From contig NC_054534.1 in NCBI RefSeq assembly GCF_017654505.1, positions 28,203,689 to 28,267,688 of the forward strand: a stretch of 64,000 bases of DNA. The letters are read 5' to 3'. The notes beneath the pieces were generated by a model. The model was not told the DNA's origin. It did no database searches and saw only the letters and a program-made list of their open reading frames with translations. The translations under genes were made by a program, and so were the position numbers. This stretch comes from Polyodon spathula (Eukaryota; Chordata; Actinopteri; Acipenseriformes; Polyodontidae). Positions 49,990 to 61,232 of this stretch are shown one piece after another. Each line of letters begins with the position of its first letter. Position 1 is the first letter of the stretch.

Positions 49990-50121
49990 TGGATTATTAC
50001 ACCCCCCATTTTTTCACACATTGAAAGTGTTGCGTAGGTTGTGTAAATCAAAGGACAAAAAATCCCATTTAAATGCATCAAGATTTCAGGTTGTAACACA
50101 ACAAACTATGAAAATTTCCAA

Positions 50122-50159
<38 letters not shown>

Positions 50160-50185
50160 GTATATATCCTATAGGCACTGTATTT
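49990..50185. mobile_element. Tc1/mariner terminal fragment with expanded poly(G)
   Basis: Reversed, the right end reads CAGTGCCTATAGGATATATA, then the C-run, CCTTGGAAATTTTC, and ACAACCTGAAATCTTGATGC. This is the terminal region of the same Tc1 family as 59253-60830. The short C-run of the terminal repeat has grown to 37 bases here (G at 50122-50158). No transposase remains. Confidence 0.75.
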
Positions 50186-52125
50186 AGAGGTGAACTCTGG
50201 TCTTTACTACAGCGTCATTTCCCGGCAGTGTGGCAGTACATGTTTACACAAAGTGAAAATATGAGGGTCGTGCCAAGATAGAAAAAAAGTGAATGGTTAA
50301 CAAAGGAGCTGAATTCGCTTTAGTAGTGTGGGAAGGACTCATTAACCTCTCTTATTTTAATTTTTTTTTGTGATGAAGTGGTGTCCAGATTCACATAAGA
50401 CATGCAGACGAGTAAAATGTGCACAAACCTAATTTCCTGATGTGATGTGATTTGTGGGTATGCTAAAGTGCATCCTTGATTAATTTACCATCAATTTTAC
50501 AGAGTATGGAGAAGCTTACAGTGCAATGATCCATCTCAGGAATAAAGTGACGTCTAATAGGCAATTCAACAAGCCCAATGGGCCCACTGAGGCTTTTAAT
50601 ACGGACACACTATTAAAAGAACTAGGGAGGAGGTCAATTTTATTAGAATACCTTGCTTGCATTTTGAAAAGGAACAATACAAGCACTTCAATTTTCCTTC
50701 ACCACGCAGCTTCACAGTGTTTGTTTTAAGCACCAGTATTATGATCCCAAAGGTTCAGTAAATAAGCTTTTATATTGCTATTTTTTTAGAACCTTGTCAT
50801 CCATGTAATTTTCTAAAATGTTGAGGCCATGCTTAGAGTGGGCTGTATGAAAGCAGTAGGTTTATGAATTTGGCTGCAGAAGGAAGCTTATGTAATATTT
50901 CTCAATTTGCAATTGCAAGAATTTAGTAGACTACCCTACAGTTTTAATTCAATATCAATTGTTTTTCATCTGTACTATGGGTAGACCAAGAAATATAACT
51001 TTTTTTTTTTAATGCTGACAATATTATTTCTGTTGCCAGGCTTTTGGTGCAAACTCTATTGTTTTTGTTTTAGTTAGTATAATTATTTTTAAGAGTGTGT
51101 AGAACATGATGTAAACATCCTCTTAAGAACCTACAAAACAATTCACACAGAATTATACTGATATATCATAAAAACAAAATAACTAACCACAATGTTAATT
51201 TGACACTAAATGTAATTATTATTTAATGAATGTATTTCTTTAGTCACAAAGATTACATAAATTGGGTTCATGAGGCGTTTACACTTGTACCTTTGAAAGC
51301 ATTGCAGTCCTTTTGAAATTATTTTGTTTAGTACACATTAAAAGATGTTTTAATTCTAGCAGAACACATGTCAAAATAACATACTCTCAGGTTCCTTTAA
51401 TGCAAACATGTTTTCAAAGCCTTGGTTATTATTAACCCTTTAAAAGTGTCTTAGCAGCATGATCACTTGAAAAAAAATGCTGGTACATTTTTTTTGTCAA
51501 TGCTCAATCTTTCATTGATTTAGTAGTGACCTTTCTGGAGCTCTCCTCGGAGGACAAGACAGCCTAGCTTCCATCTGTGCATTCATTGTCAGCCCAGTAA
51601 ACACCCTCCTGCTTTTGAAACGTTCACAGAACCCTGAGCAGATTTAATCATGGCAGTTTGTGCATGTGAAATGCCCGCTGATTTGATGAGCCATTTGTTT
51701 ATTGTGACTCTGACATTCAAACTGAACATACTGTATTTTCAAACTCTTACCTAACTACTTCTGGAGTTTCTCCTGCTAATTTCCATATAATTTCTTCATT
51801 TCCTTTTAAACAAGAATTTGAAGAAAGTACTTACCTAGAAGAGAAAAGAAACCAGATATTAAAACAGGGAACATCATTTGCAATAAAAGGGCATCAGTAA
51901 TGTATGTTGACATACATCATACTGTCTTTGAATATCCTCCGTTATAATCTTTAATAAACATCTATACTTTGGACAAGTGTCATGCAAACAAATGTTCTGT
52001 ACAGTATTTACATACAACATTCACTATATATACATATATTACACTGCTAATTGATTGCTTTATTGCAACAAATGCCTTATTTATAGTCATACATATGTAC
52101 ATGCAATTTTTTTCTTTATTAAAAT
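50186..52125. other. Unannotated AT-rich DNA
   Basis: No exon or element recognised. A splice-site-like double signal on the minus strand lies at 51829-51853 (separate entry). Confidence 0.5.
51829..51853 (-). promoter_or_regulatory. Candidate recursive (zero-length exon) splice site
   Basis: On the minus strand a tract of 15 pyrimidines, TTTCTTTTCTCTTCT, is followed by AG and immediately by GTAAGTA. This joins a strong acceptor to a consensus donor with no exon between. The possible branch sequence TTTAATATC lies about 25 nt upstream. Such juxtaposed sites are known from long introns in flies and vertebrates. No flanking exon is visible here. Confidence 0.35.
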
Positions 52126-52465
52126 TATTATTTATTATTATTATTATTATTAATTTCTTAGCAGACGCCCTTCTCCAGAGTGACTTACAGTTGTTACAAA
52201 AATATCACAGTACAATGTATCACATTACAAAATATCACATTACAAATAAAAGCAGTTATAAAGTACAGTAAAATGAGTAGAAAATAAGATCAATTTCAAA
52301 TAAGAGCAAAATAAGGAACACAGTAAATAATTACATTTAAGAGCGAGTTAAACTTACAGTAAAAATATTTGCTTATATGAATAAAGTCCAGTAAGAGCAC
52401 GTAGGGAAAAATACAAGAATAAAATCAAGTACAAGATATGTGTTAGGTCTAGTATATTAAAAACT
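52126..52465 (-). mobile_element. LINE-type retroposon 3' region, minus strand
   Basis: After a (TTA)n run, the stretch TTAGCAGACGCCCTTCTCCA followed by GAGTGACTTACA is the reverse of the LINE tail seen at 32690 and 61880. Repeated ATCACATTACAAA words follow, typical of its 3' untranslated part. The left side of the tail is the simple repeat. The extent toward 52465 is approximate. Confidence 0.6.
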
Positions 52466-52530
52466 GCTTCAGAAATCCAAGATGGAATTACTTCCCTTTA
52501 ACTCACTGAAGCCCATCTATTATTTTTTTA

Positions 52531-54227
52531 TAAACGCCATTTTGACATTAGTACTGCAATATTATGTTGTCTTTTTTTTTTAAATGACTGATACAGAAAT
52601 ACATATGGATGAAGGCTATGCATTACTCTATATATTGTATATATGCAGTGCACAAGTAATGAAACCATTAACCTTGAATATCATAACACTACCTGAGTCT
52701 CTTTGTTACTTTTTATAATCCAAAATGCTTTGACATTCCACATTGGATTTAACTGCAAGTCAGCAAAGGATTTTTTTCTGTGTGTGTGAATTGTTCCACC
52801 AAGAAGTAATGCACGCTTCTTGAAATGTTCTTGCTTTAGTAATCTATCGATATTGTACTATCCCTGTAAAACTTTTTTTTTTTTTTCCAACTCATCTCAT
52901 GACTCCCTTCAGGATTTGAAGACAATAACTCGAGAGGAAAACACAATAATCTCCAGTTAAACAGGATAGGTCTGTTTTCATTAGATCTAGTTATATTAGT
53001 GTACATTGTACCCAGTGACAGGTCATTACTGGAAGAAATTGTAACAAAAGCTAATAAAACCACAGCCTTGGGAAGTTCACAAAGAACATATTCTTAACAA
53101 GGACCACAGAGGGATTCATTCCTAATGTATTCTCCCCTTCCAGCCAAGCACTGAATTGTGTTTATTTTTTTGCTTGTCTGCTTTGTACAGTAATTATTAT
53201 CCTGTCTTTCCAAAGAAACTGAAGACAGTATGTAATTACTGAATCCCTACTCTGGTAATGCGTTCCACTTACAACTCTGACCTGTGCCGCCCTAGACCCG
53301 GATTAAAAGATTCTTATCACTTGGGCACCGTTTACACTTGTACTGGACATTAAGCTGGCTCTGAACTTGTATGCACCCGCACAGCTCCTAAACTAAAGTG
53401 AGTGACCCCAGATGTCATATCTCCATGGCGACCTCACTACAGACAAGAAACTAGTAGAGGCACATTATGATTCAGTTTACAAACAATTGAAATTATTTTT
53501 AATTGTACAGTAAACACAGGCCCTTATTTTGCCACTATCATACATATACTGCACTGTATTGTAGAAATGTTTTCTGATTATCTGCAACCTACACCCACCA
53601 ACTGTTAATTATTTGTTGTAGCTAGTTAAAACAGACTTTGTTTTTCCCACCTTTAGAAAACTGGTTAACATCACTGCACATAATAACTGTATGCATAAAC
53701 AGTATTTTACTAAAGACAATTAAATGAAGAGTGTGTGCATTTACAATCGGAAATTCGGTTGCTTTTCTCTGTTTGCTGCAAACCTGGAAGAGTAATTTTA
53801 CTTCAAAACCAGTGGGTTTTTTTTTTGTTTGTTTGTTTGTTTTTTACACTATGAAAAAAAAAAGAAAACGTGTTAACAAAACAATACTATATAGAGGATA
53901 GTTGTTTGACAAGCCCCAAACACAGCACTCCAGATATGTTCATATAGTATCCTGTTTTTTCTAACAAGTACAGTGTATGGAAAAGAAAGATTGTTTAAAC
54001 TTAAATTAAATCACTTGTTGTCTAAATCACGCAAGTTGGCTCAATCACCATTTAGATCCACAGCAACCAAGATTATTAAACTAGGGGCCGGGCAAATTCC
54101 TAATCTTAATTTACCAACCATGCCCACTTAAAGTTGTCACTACATAGTTGTGGATTTGGTGTAACACTTCTTTTATACAAACATAAACACACATTATTAT
54201 TACTCACAGCTCAGTAATGATGGTACA
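52531..54227. other. Unannotated AT-rich DNA
   Basis: No exon or mobile element recognised. Confidence 0.5.
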
Positions 54228-54493
54228 TTACACTATGTAACACAATTTCTGTTTCTGGGTAGTAAGTGTTATTTCCTAATTGCTTATGCCTCAAAAGTAT
54301 AGAAAATGGCTATTATTCCCCACAAACTTTGCTTTTGTGACCTGGACAGTGATATTTTGAAATTTACCTATTTCCAATGAGAAAACGGGCAAATTTGTGT
54401 CTTTTCATTCACATAAAGTCAGAAAAGAACAACATATGAATCCAAATTAACATGTATTTATACTAAAGTAATACAAAAATGACTACAAAAGAC

Positions 54494-55198
54494 TTAGAAG
54501 TGAGTAGTTTTTCGAGATTTACGATTATACTGTAAATCACTTTCACAAATCAGCCCCCAAATGTAGTCTCCCATCATGTTCTCGTTATACTGTCCTTGGT
54601 AGCGGCGTTCAAAATCCAGTATATCCTGGTGGAAGCGCTCGCCTTGCTCCTCCGAGTACGCCCCCATCTTATCAAGATGAGCATCAAGGATATGGACTTT
54701 GACGGACATCCTACAGCCCATTGTGCCGTAGTTCTTCACCAGAGTCTCAACCAGCTCCACATAGTTTTCGGCCTTGTGATTGCCCAGGAAGCCCCAAACC
54801 ACTGCGACAAAGCTGTTCCAAGCCGCTTTCTCCTTACTAGTGAGCTTCTTGGGGAATTCCTTGCACTCCAGGATCTTCTTTATCTGTGGTCCGACGAAGA
54901 CACCGGCTTTGACCTTTGCCTCAGACAGCTTAGGGAAGAAGTCTTGAAGGTACTTGAAGTCTGCCGACTCCTTATCTAGAGCTCTGACAAATTGTTTCGT
55001 AAGGCCCAATTTGATGTGCAGTGGTGGCACCTCCACCAGTGGCTCCCACTTGACGTTGTTCCTCCCCACAGAGAACTTGGTCCGCTGTGGCCTGTCCCGC
55101 CTGTGGCAGTGCGCCTTGGTGTCCCTGCTGTCCCAAAGGCAAAGATAGCAGGGAAACTTGGTAAAACTGCCTTGGAGACCCATCAGGAATGCCAACAT
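54494..55198 (-). CDS. Transposase-like protein, C-terminal half (copy 2)
   Basis: An open frame of 234 residues from the ATG equivalent to that of copy 1. CYLC, HILDAH and SEEQGERFHQD are all kept. Compared with copy 1 it lacks five residues after EPLV and four after DAHLD; both losses keep the frame. The remaining differences are few substitutions (for example R/H, L/Q exchanges). As in copy 1 the upstream catalytic aspartates are absent. Both copies being open after independent insertion suggests recent spread or a coding constraint. The role is unknown. Confidence 0.72.
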   Translation of the reverse strand: MLAFLMGLQGSFTKFPCYLCLWDSRDTKAHCHRRDRPQRTKFSVGRNNVKWEPLVEVPPLHIKLGLTKQFVRALDKESADFKYLQDFFPKLSEAKVKAGVFVGPQIKKILECKEFPKKLTSKEKAAWNSFVAVVWGFLGNHKAENYVELVETLVKNYGTMGCRMSVKVHILDAHLDKMGAYSEEQGERFHQDILDFERRYQGQYNENMMGDYIWGLICESDLQYNRKSRKTTHF

Positions 55199-55259
55199 TG
55201 CAGCCTCTTGATGCCATCTCAAAAATGCAGATATGTATCCACTTAGGCAGCTGGAACTA

Positions 55260-55379
55260 AACTGAACTGGTGGGCTTAAGGCCCCTGTATTTATACTACT
55301 ATTTATATTACTGGAAAGTTTTAGAAAGTTCTAGAAGTTACTCCAAGTTTACTCAGCACTGAATCTATCTGGAATGTTC
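55260..55379 (-). promoter_or_regulatory. Heat-shock-type promoter of copy 2
   Basis: Read on the minus strand: GAACATTCC (55371-55379), then TTCTAGAACTTTC (55324-55336) with an added CTTTCC unit. TATAAATA follows at 55300-55307 and 55288-55295, and TCAGTT at 55260-55265. Same order and spacing as in copy 1. Confidence 0.7.
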
Positions 55380-55531
55380 TGGAAAACAGGTACATTTCAA
55401 AATATCACTGTCCTGGTCACAAAAGCAAAGTTTGTGGGGAATAATAGCCATTTTCTATACTTTTGAGGCATAAGCAATTAGGAAATAACATTTACTACCC
55501 AGGAACCAAAAAAAATTGTTACACGGTGTTA

Positions 55532-58334
55532 TCAATGCTTGTTAACTCAATGACACTAGGAAAAAAAAAAAAAACATTTCCACCTTCGCAACTGTTTTAA
55601 TGTAACTAATGAGGAATAATGTAGTTTAATTATATGTATATCACTTCCAAATTAATGTTGAATCTGACTAATTACGGTATTCAATCCTCTTAACCAGTGT
55701 CCTTATATTGATCCCAAAAATCATTCTGTTCAAAGACAGTGCACTCTTTGGTCACAGCTATCTGCTCAATGAAATTTGTCAATACATGTTCGGGACTCGG
55801 GGTCAATTTTCTTAGACTCCCATCTCCTTTGTAAAAAAAAAAAAAAAAAAAAATTGGTTAAAAGCTTTATTTCTTTACTCCTTTAGTTGAAATGTTTTTT
55901 TTTTTTTAAAGGATGATGTTCCTAGTTCTAGGTTAACTATCTGTAAAATTAATAAATCCTCTTTTTTGGCACTCATTATCTGGATGGTTGACATTTCTGG
56001 GGAGAGAAACGCTTCATGTTTAGATGCAATGCCATCACAAGTCTTCTTTAAGCAACCATGTAAGGCTATTCAATAGCAGTCATATCCAGCCTAGACCCAC
56101 TATTAACTATGAAAGGACAATGAAGGATTTTTTCTCGTGCATAACAGTTATTGGTATGCCATAGCGCACTTTAGTGGATATACAGTACCTCTGTGAAAAA
56201 GCGCACAAACAAAAATGATGATGCGTACCTGGCACACAAGTTCATTCCTTGCCCCTTTTAATTTGTAATTTGAATACTGTCTTAATAATGTTGTGACTAT
56301 TTCATTGGCTGCATTCTTCAGGTCTATTTTAGCAGGCATTAATGAGTATTCATGCCCACAAACCTCATTAGTCAATCCTATAATGTGCATTAGTGTAATT
56401 TTGAGAGTAATAGGTTTGATTACAAAAGTGACGTGAATAATAATAATTATTATATATTTTTGACAAGACTACTGGTAAGAGGACACCATGTAAATTGATC
56501 CAGTATTACTGCTTTCAATGTTTCAATCTTTCTTCATACTTTTCTCCAGACCACTGGGTTCAATATTTCCAACCATCTCTGAGCTAAATACAAAATCTAA
56601 TAGTTTATTGATCTCTCCTTAATAAGATTACGCATGGGAAGAGCCAAGCAAAGTATGAATTCTATTAAGAAAATGACTCCTAAAGGCAATTCCAAAAGAT
56701 TTTTATCCCTTCAAAACTTTAACCCATTAACCAGATTCTATTTATAGAAAAACTTATAAAACGCTAAGATCTGAATTTTAATAAGATATTAAGACATTGA
56801 CCCAGGATTACATTACACCTTATAACCATAGCACATACATAGAATACATAATATAAATGTCCTTTTTTTTTTTTTTTTTTTGATCGGGGATATACGCAGT
56901 GTCACAGAATAACAAAACATACTTGAACTTCAGTAACATTTAGCTTAAGACCCATGTCTGTTTCAGGTCATCATTTCTTCTATTAAAACAAGCTGCAGGA
57001 CTATCCTAACTCCAGGACAATCTACACACAAACTGAATGTCACTAAGGAGTTGGACTCTTAAGCTTTAGGTTGCTATTCCATTACAGCTGTAAGCCTAAA
57101 CAGGGGTTAGCGTTCTGGACTTCCACGTATAGAATAGGGTTGAGATCTTAATGGGTCAAACTCAACCAGTGGCTATTCTTAGTCAAGTTTTCATAAAATA
57201 TGTTTACCTCTACACACGCTGTTCTAAATTGTATACATTGTTAAATGAGGAGAGGGCTGTACTGCTCTTCAGTTCTCTCTGTCCCATTTATGCACAGCTA
57301 AAACAAATAGTCACTCTATTTTACTTTTCCCTTTTTCAATTAAATAGTATATTAAGTAAAAAAACAAACAAACATAAAAACTAAATAGCTAAAGGGTCTT
57401 ACAAATGACCAAAAGTGCAAAATATTCTGCTCTGTACATTAATAATCATAATTCTCTATCAATTACAAAATTCACATGACAAACACTTATTTTACAAACA
57501 GGCAGGGGACACAAATGGGGGATTATAATTTTAAATAAATGTAACTCATAATAAAACAAAAGTAGAAATAAGTATTTATTTATTTATGTATTTATTTTAA
57601 ATGTTGGCACACCGTATCCTCCATAGCCTTATGTATTCTCACATTTTACTGTTCACTTGAATTTCAGCCATGTAAATCAAACTAATCAGGGTGGGGGTGA
57701 CCCTTTACACCACTAGCTAATCTACCAAAGTACATTTGCAATTGCACTTGACTGCAAGCATAGCTTCTTGTATCTGCTTCAACATAGCTACAGTATCTCA
57801 CAATGAGACATGCTTATCTAAATTGTTGTTTAAGTCAGTTTATGAAATTCCTTTTGGTTATACACAGGTAACTTCAATCTGAACATGTGAAACTCTTTGC
57901 CACGTCTAAATGTAAACACCCTTTATGAATACAGCAGGGTATATTTTTAATTATAATTCAATTTTTGTGTGAAAAGCAGTTTAAGGTTAAGATTTATTTC
58001 CAGCCTGGCAAGGATTTCATTGATTAACAATACAGGTGAATAAATGCAAATATTTCTATTTTATTGTCTATAAGTTTAGTGAAAGGGAAGCTGGTAGTTA
58101 CTTTAACAGTGTATACAATTGGGTTAAGGAAATAATAAAACAGAAGATATTCCAGGAGCATCTCATGGAGAGAGTGATCAGTTTCTGGAGCCAAGGATGA
58201 CCTGCAGATTTTTCCTGTTGAGTCCCTGTATCCATGCTGTATAATTTACTTATTGGAGGTATTTGGTGGCTCATGTACTGGGTCTTGATAGAAAAATGGA
58301 TAGGACAAAAAAATCTAAATTAATAAATTTATAC
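55532..58334. other. Unannotated AT-rich DNA
   Basis: Poly(A) at about 55829-55852 and poly(T) at about 56863-56881. No exon or element recognised. Confidence 0.5.
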
Positions 58335-58339
58335 GTATG

Positions 58340-58967
58340 TGTGGCAAAGTGCCCTGCCCCTGAGCTATTTATTTGTGATGTATGTTACAAGTGTTAATAT
58401 TGGTGTATAGTCATTGCTTCACAGGATATAAATGGGTCTGTGTAACACAAGTGGTTTAAAATGTATATTTGTATAGGCACGAGGATTGCACAGCACTTCA
58501 CAAGCAGGTAAAATGTAGTAATATGTGAGCACAGGGATTTGCACTTATTAATTCATGTGCAGCTGTACCAAGACTCCAATTGAATAATTGATTAGCAATC
58601 AAGTCTAGTTACTCACTCACTCAGGGTTGTGTGTTCGGGAGTGGAGAATGGGAGAGAGAGATGAGAAACGTAAACTATCAATTGCTACGAGTGCTGGAAG
58701 GACCAGCACCGTATTTGTTTTGTGTAGCGTCTGTCCACCCTGTTTTGTTAGTGTCTACTCATTTTGTTTGTCTATTTATTTTGGCCGCAAGTGCCGTGTC
58801 CTGTTTTGGTGTCAGTGTTTTTGTACAACCTTTTATTTTCTGTCTGTTCATTATTAAATGCTGAGCGAAACCAATCGCTCAGCTTCACCAAACTCCACCT
58901 CTCTGTTGTTTATTTGTTGGTTCCTGTTTCTGGTCTGACGTCACCCTCTACAGCCGTCTTTGTGACA
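58340..58967 (+). mobile_element. Solo LTR with 5-bp TSD
   Basis: The stretch begins TGTGGCAAAGTGCC and ends GTCTTTGTGACA (TG...CA). It is flanked by GTATG on both sides (58335-58339 and 58968-58972), a perfect 5-bp target duplication. Inside are a TATA-like GGATATAAATGG near 58424 and a polyadenylation-type ATTAAA near 58853. An 8-bp hairpin, GCTGAGCG/CGCTCAGC, lies near 58860. No coding region or second LTR is present. It is a recombination relic of an LTR retrotransposon; whether it belongs to Gypsy or another group cannot be told. The strand is chosen by the TATA and ATTAAA order. Confidence 0.82.
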
Positions 58968-59161
58968 GTATGTCACCTGTAAACTCCATAGCTTTGATTG
59001 GTTCGGTCCCTTGTAATATCCCTTACAAAAATTTCCCACAGTAACGGCATAACAAAAAGTAATAAAACATAGTGAAAGAATGATAAGGCATAGGTAAACA
59101 TTGTAAAGAATAGTGAGGTATAAAGAATATTAACAAACCAGGGTAAGCTATGTTAAATTAT

Positions 59162-59164
59162 ATA

Positions 59165-59229
<65 letters not shown>
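59162..59229. repeat. (TA)n microsatellite
   Basis: About 33 TA units, just left of the next Tc1. Confidence 0.95.
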
Positions 59230-59232
<3 letters not shown>

Positions 59233-59469
59233 AGTGACCTACATAAGTGGGGCAGTACCTAACAGGAAGTATTCACCCCCCTTGGACGTTTTCACAGTTT
59301 GTTGTGTCACAACCTGAAATCTTGATGCACTTAAATAGGATTTTCCTTTGATTTACACAACCTACTCAACACTTTGAAGAGGCAAGATAATTGTTATTTT
59401 GAAACAACACTTAATGAAAAATAAAAAAAACTGAAATGTCTTGGTTAGATAAGTATTCACCCCCCTGAG

Positions 59470-60461
59470 TCAATACTTGGTAGAACCACCTTTGGCAGCA
59501 ATTACAGCTGTGAGTCTTTTGGGGTACATCTCTACCAGGTTTGCACATCTGGATCGTGCAATATTCGCCCATTCTTCTTGCCAAAACTGTTCAAGCTCTG
59601 TCAAGTTGGAGGACAGCAATCTTCAAGTCTTGCTACAGATTCTCAATCGGATTCAAGTCCGGGCTTTGACTGGGCCTCTCTAGGTCATTCACTTTCTTGT
59701 TTTTAAGCTACTCCAGTGTCACTTTGGCCGTGTTTGGGGTGATTGTCCTGCTGAAAGGTGAATCTCCGTCCCAGTCTTAGGTATTTTGCAGACTGGAGCA
59801 GGTTTTCCTCAAGGCTTTGCCTGTATTTACCTCCAACCATTTTGCCTTCTACCCTGACAAGCTTCCCAGTCCCTGCCGATGAAAAGCATCCCCATAGCAT
59901 GATGCTGCCACCACCATACTTCACAGTAGGGATGGCGTTACCTGGGTAATGTGCTGTGTTGGGTTTGCGCCAGACATAACGCTTTGCATTTAGGCCATCT
60001 AGTTCAATTTTTGTTTCATTGGACCACAGAATCTTTTGCCACATCTTTGCATTCTCCCATATGCCTTTTTGCAAATTCCAAGCGGGATTTTACATGGGCT
60101 TTTTTCAGAAATGGCTTTCTTCTTGCCACTCTTCCATACAGGCCAGATTTGTGTGTACCTCAGTAATTATTGGCACATGGACATTTTTTCCCATCTCAGC
60201 CATGGAATGCTGTAGGTCTTTCAGAGTTGTCTTGGTGGCTTCTCTGACCAATGCCCTTCTTACCCAGCTGCTCAGTTTGGGAGGATGGTCTGTTCTAAGC
60301 AGATTCTGGGTGGTGCCACATACCTTCCACTTCTTAATGATCGACTTGACTGTGCTCCAAGGGATATTCAATGCTTTTGAAATCTTTTTATACCCCTCCG
60401 GTGAGCTGTGCCTTTTCACCACTTTATCCCGGAGTTGTTTTGAAAGCTCCTTGGTCTTCAT
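59470..60461 (-). pseudogene. Tc1 transposase, frameshifted
   Basis: It starts at 60461 with MKTKELSKQLRDKVVKRH. The paired HTH follows (STVKSIIKKWKVCGT, then TDHPPKLS). A frame change between 60074 and 60105 leads to MWQKILWSNETKIEL, with the first catalytic D position changed to N in 'WSNET'. GGGSIMLWGCFSSAGTG and FTFQQDNHPKH with the second D come next. After another frame change [14 protein letters not shown] holds the third catalytic residue. About 330 residues long in its original state, as usual for Tc1. Inactive. Confidence 0.9.
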
Positions 60462-60710
60462 GGTAGTATCTTTGCTTTGAATGCACTACCCAACTGTGGA
60501 TCCTTACAGAGACAGGTGTATTTAACCTGAAATCATGTGAACCACTTTTATTGCACACAGATGGACTCCATTTAACTTATTGTGTGAATTCTAAAGGCAA
60601 CTGGTTGCACGTGAGTTTATTTAGGAGTGTCATAGCAAAGGGGGTGAATACTTATCTAATGAAGACTTTTCAGGTTTTTATTTTTAATTGATTTGTTTTT
60701 TTCACACAGA

Positions 60711-60735
60711 CCCCCCCCCCCCCCCCCCCCCCCCC
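60711..60735. repeat. Poly(C) run
   Basis: 25 C in a row plus two shorter C runs to 60747, at the decayed right end of the Tc1. Confidence 0.9.
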
Positions 60736-60830
60736 ACCCCCCCACCCATTGTTGTGAAGGTTGTGTAAAAAAAGGAAAAAAAAAAAACTTTTTAATGTAT
60801 CAAAAATTACATAGTTCTAAAGTCCACTCT

Positions 60831-61224
60831 ACTATAATATATTCTATATATTATATATATCTATATATCTATAGATATATAGACGTTCTAGCACTATGGG
60901 TTTTCTTTGGTAAACAACAGCAAATAAACAACGGAAAACCAAAAAAAAAAAAAAACTGAAAATAAAACAATTTGTTTAGCCAGATAAAAGACAGCTTGTC
61001 CTAACCCACCTGTCGAATGATTTGAATACGAATTCTAACCCATTGTTTCCTTCATACACTACTTTTTTTGCCTTTACAAACAAGCAAGAAAGAACACAGG
61101 AATGCCTTGCTTCTTTTTATGCAGCTGTAACAAATCACAGTCCATACAAACACACATTTGTATTCCAGTATTGCTCTCAATATTAACATTTTACTAAATT
61201 TAGTATAGTGATAAACACAAGGGT
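60831..61224. other. Unannotated DNA
   Basis: Short TA-rich palindromic words near 60838-60880; nothing else recognised. Confidence 0.45.
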
Positions 61225-61232
61225 CATGCAAG

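Larger units (their letters stand above)
54231..55528 (-). mobile_element. CACTA-ended element, copy 2, complete
   Basis: The edges are CACTATGTAACACAA on the left and, reversed, CACCGTGTAACAA on the right. TTA flanks both (54228-54230 and 55529-55531), a perfect 3-bp target duplication. The inverted repeats are about 130 bp and nearly identical to those of copy 1. The length is 1298 bp. It is inserted opposite to copy 1 in unrelated flanking DNA, so both are independent insertions and not a segmental duplication. Confidence 0.9.
59253..60830 (-). mobile_element. Tc1/mariner element, near full length, right end decayed
   Basis: The left end CAGTACCTAACAGGAAGTAT leads into TTCACCCCCCTTGGACG and ACAACCTGAAATCTTGATGC, the terminal region of a common fish Tc1. 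The matching right end is disrupted by a 25-nt poly(C) (60711-60735) and A-runs. Only a TGTGAAGGTTGTGTAAA-like trace of the inner repeat remains near 60752. The transposase on the minus strand is nearly full length but broken. Confidence 0.85.
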
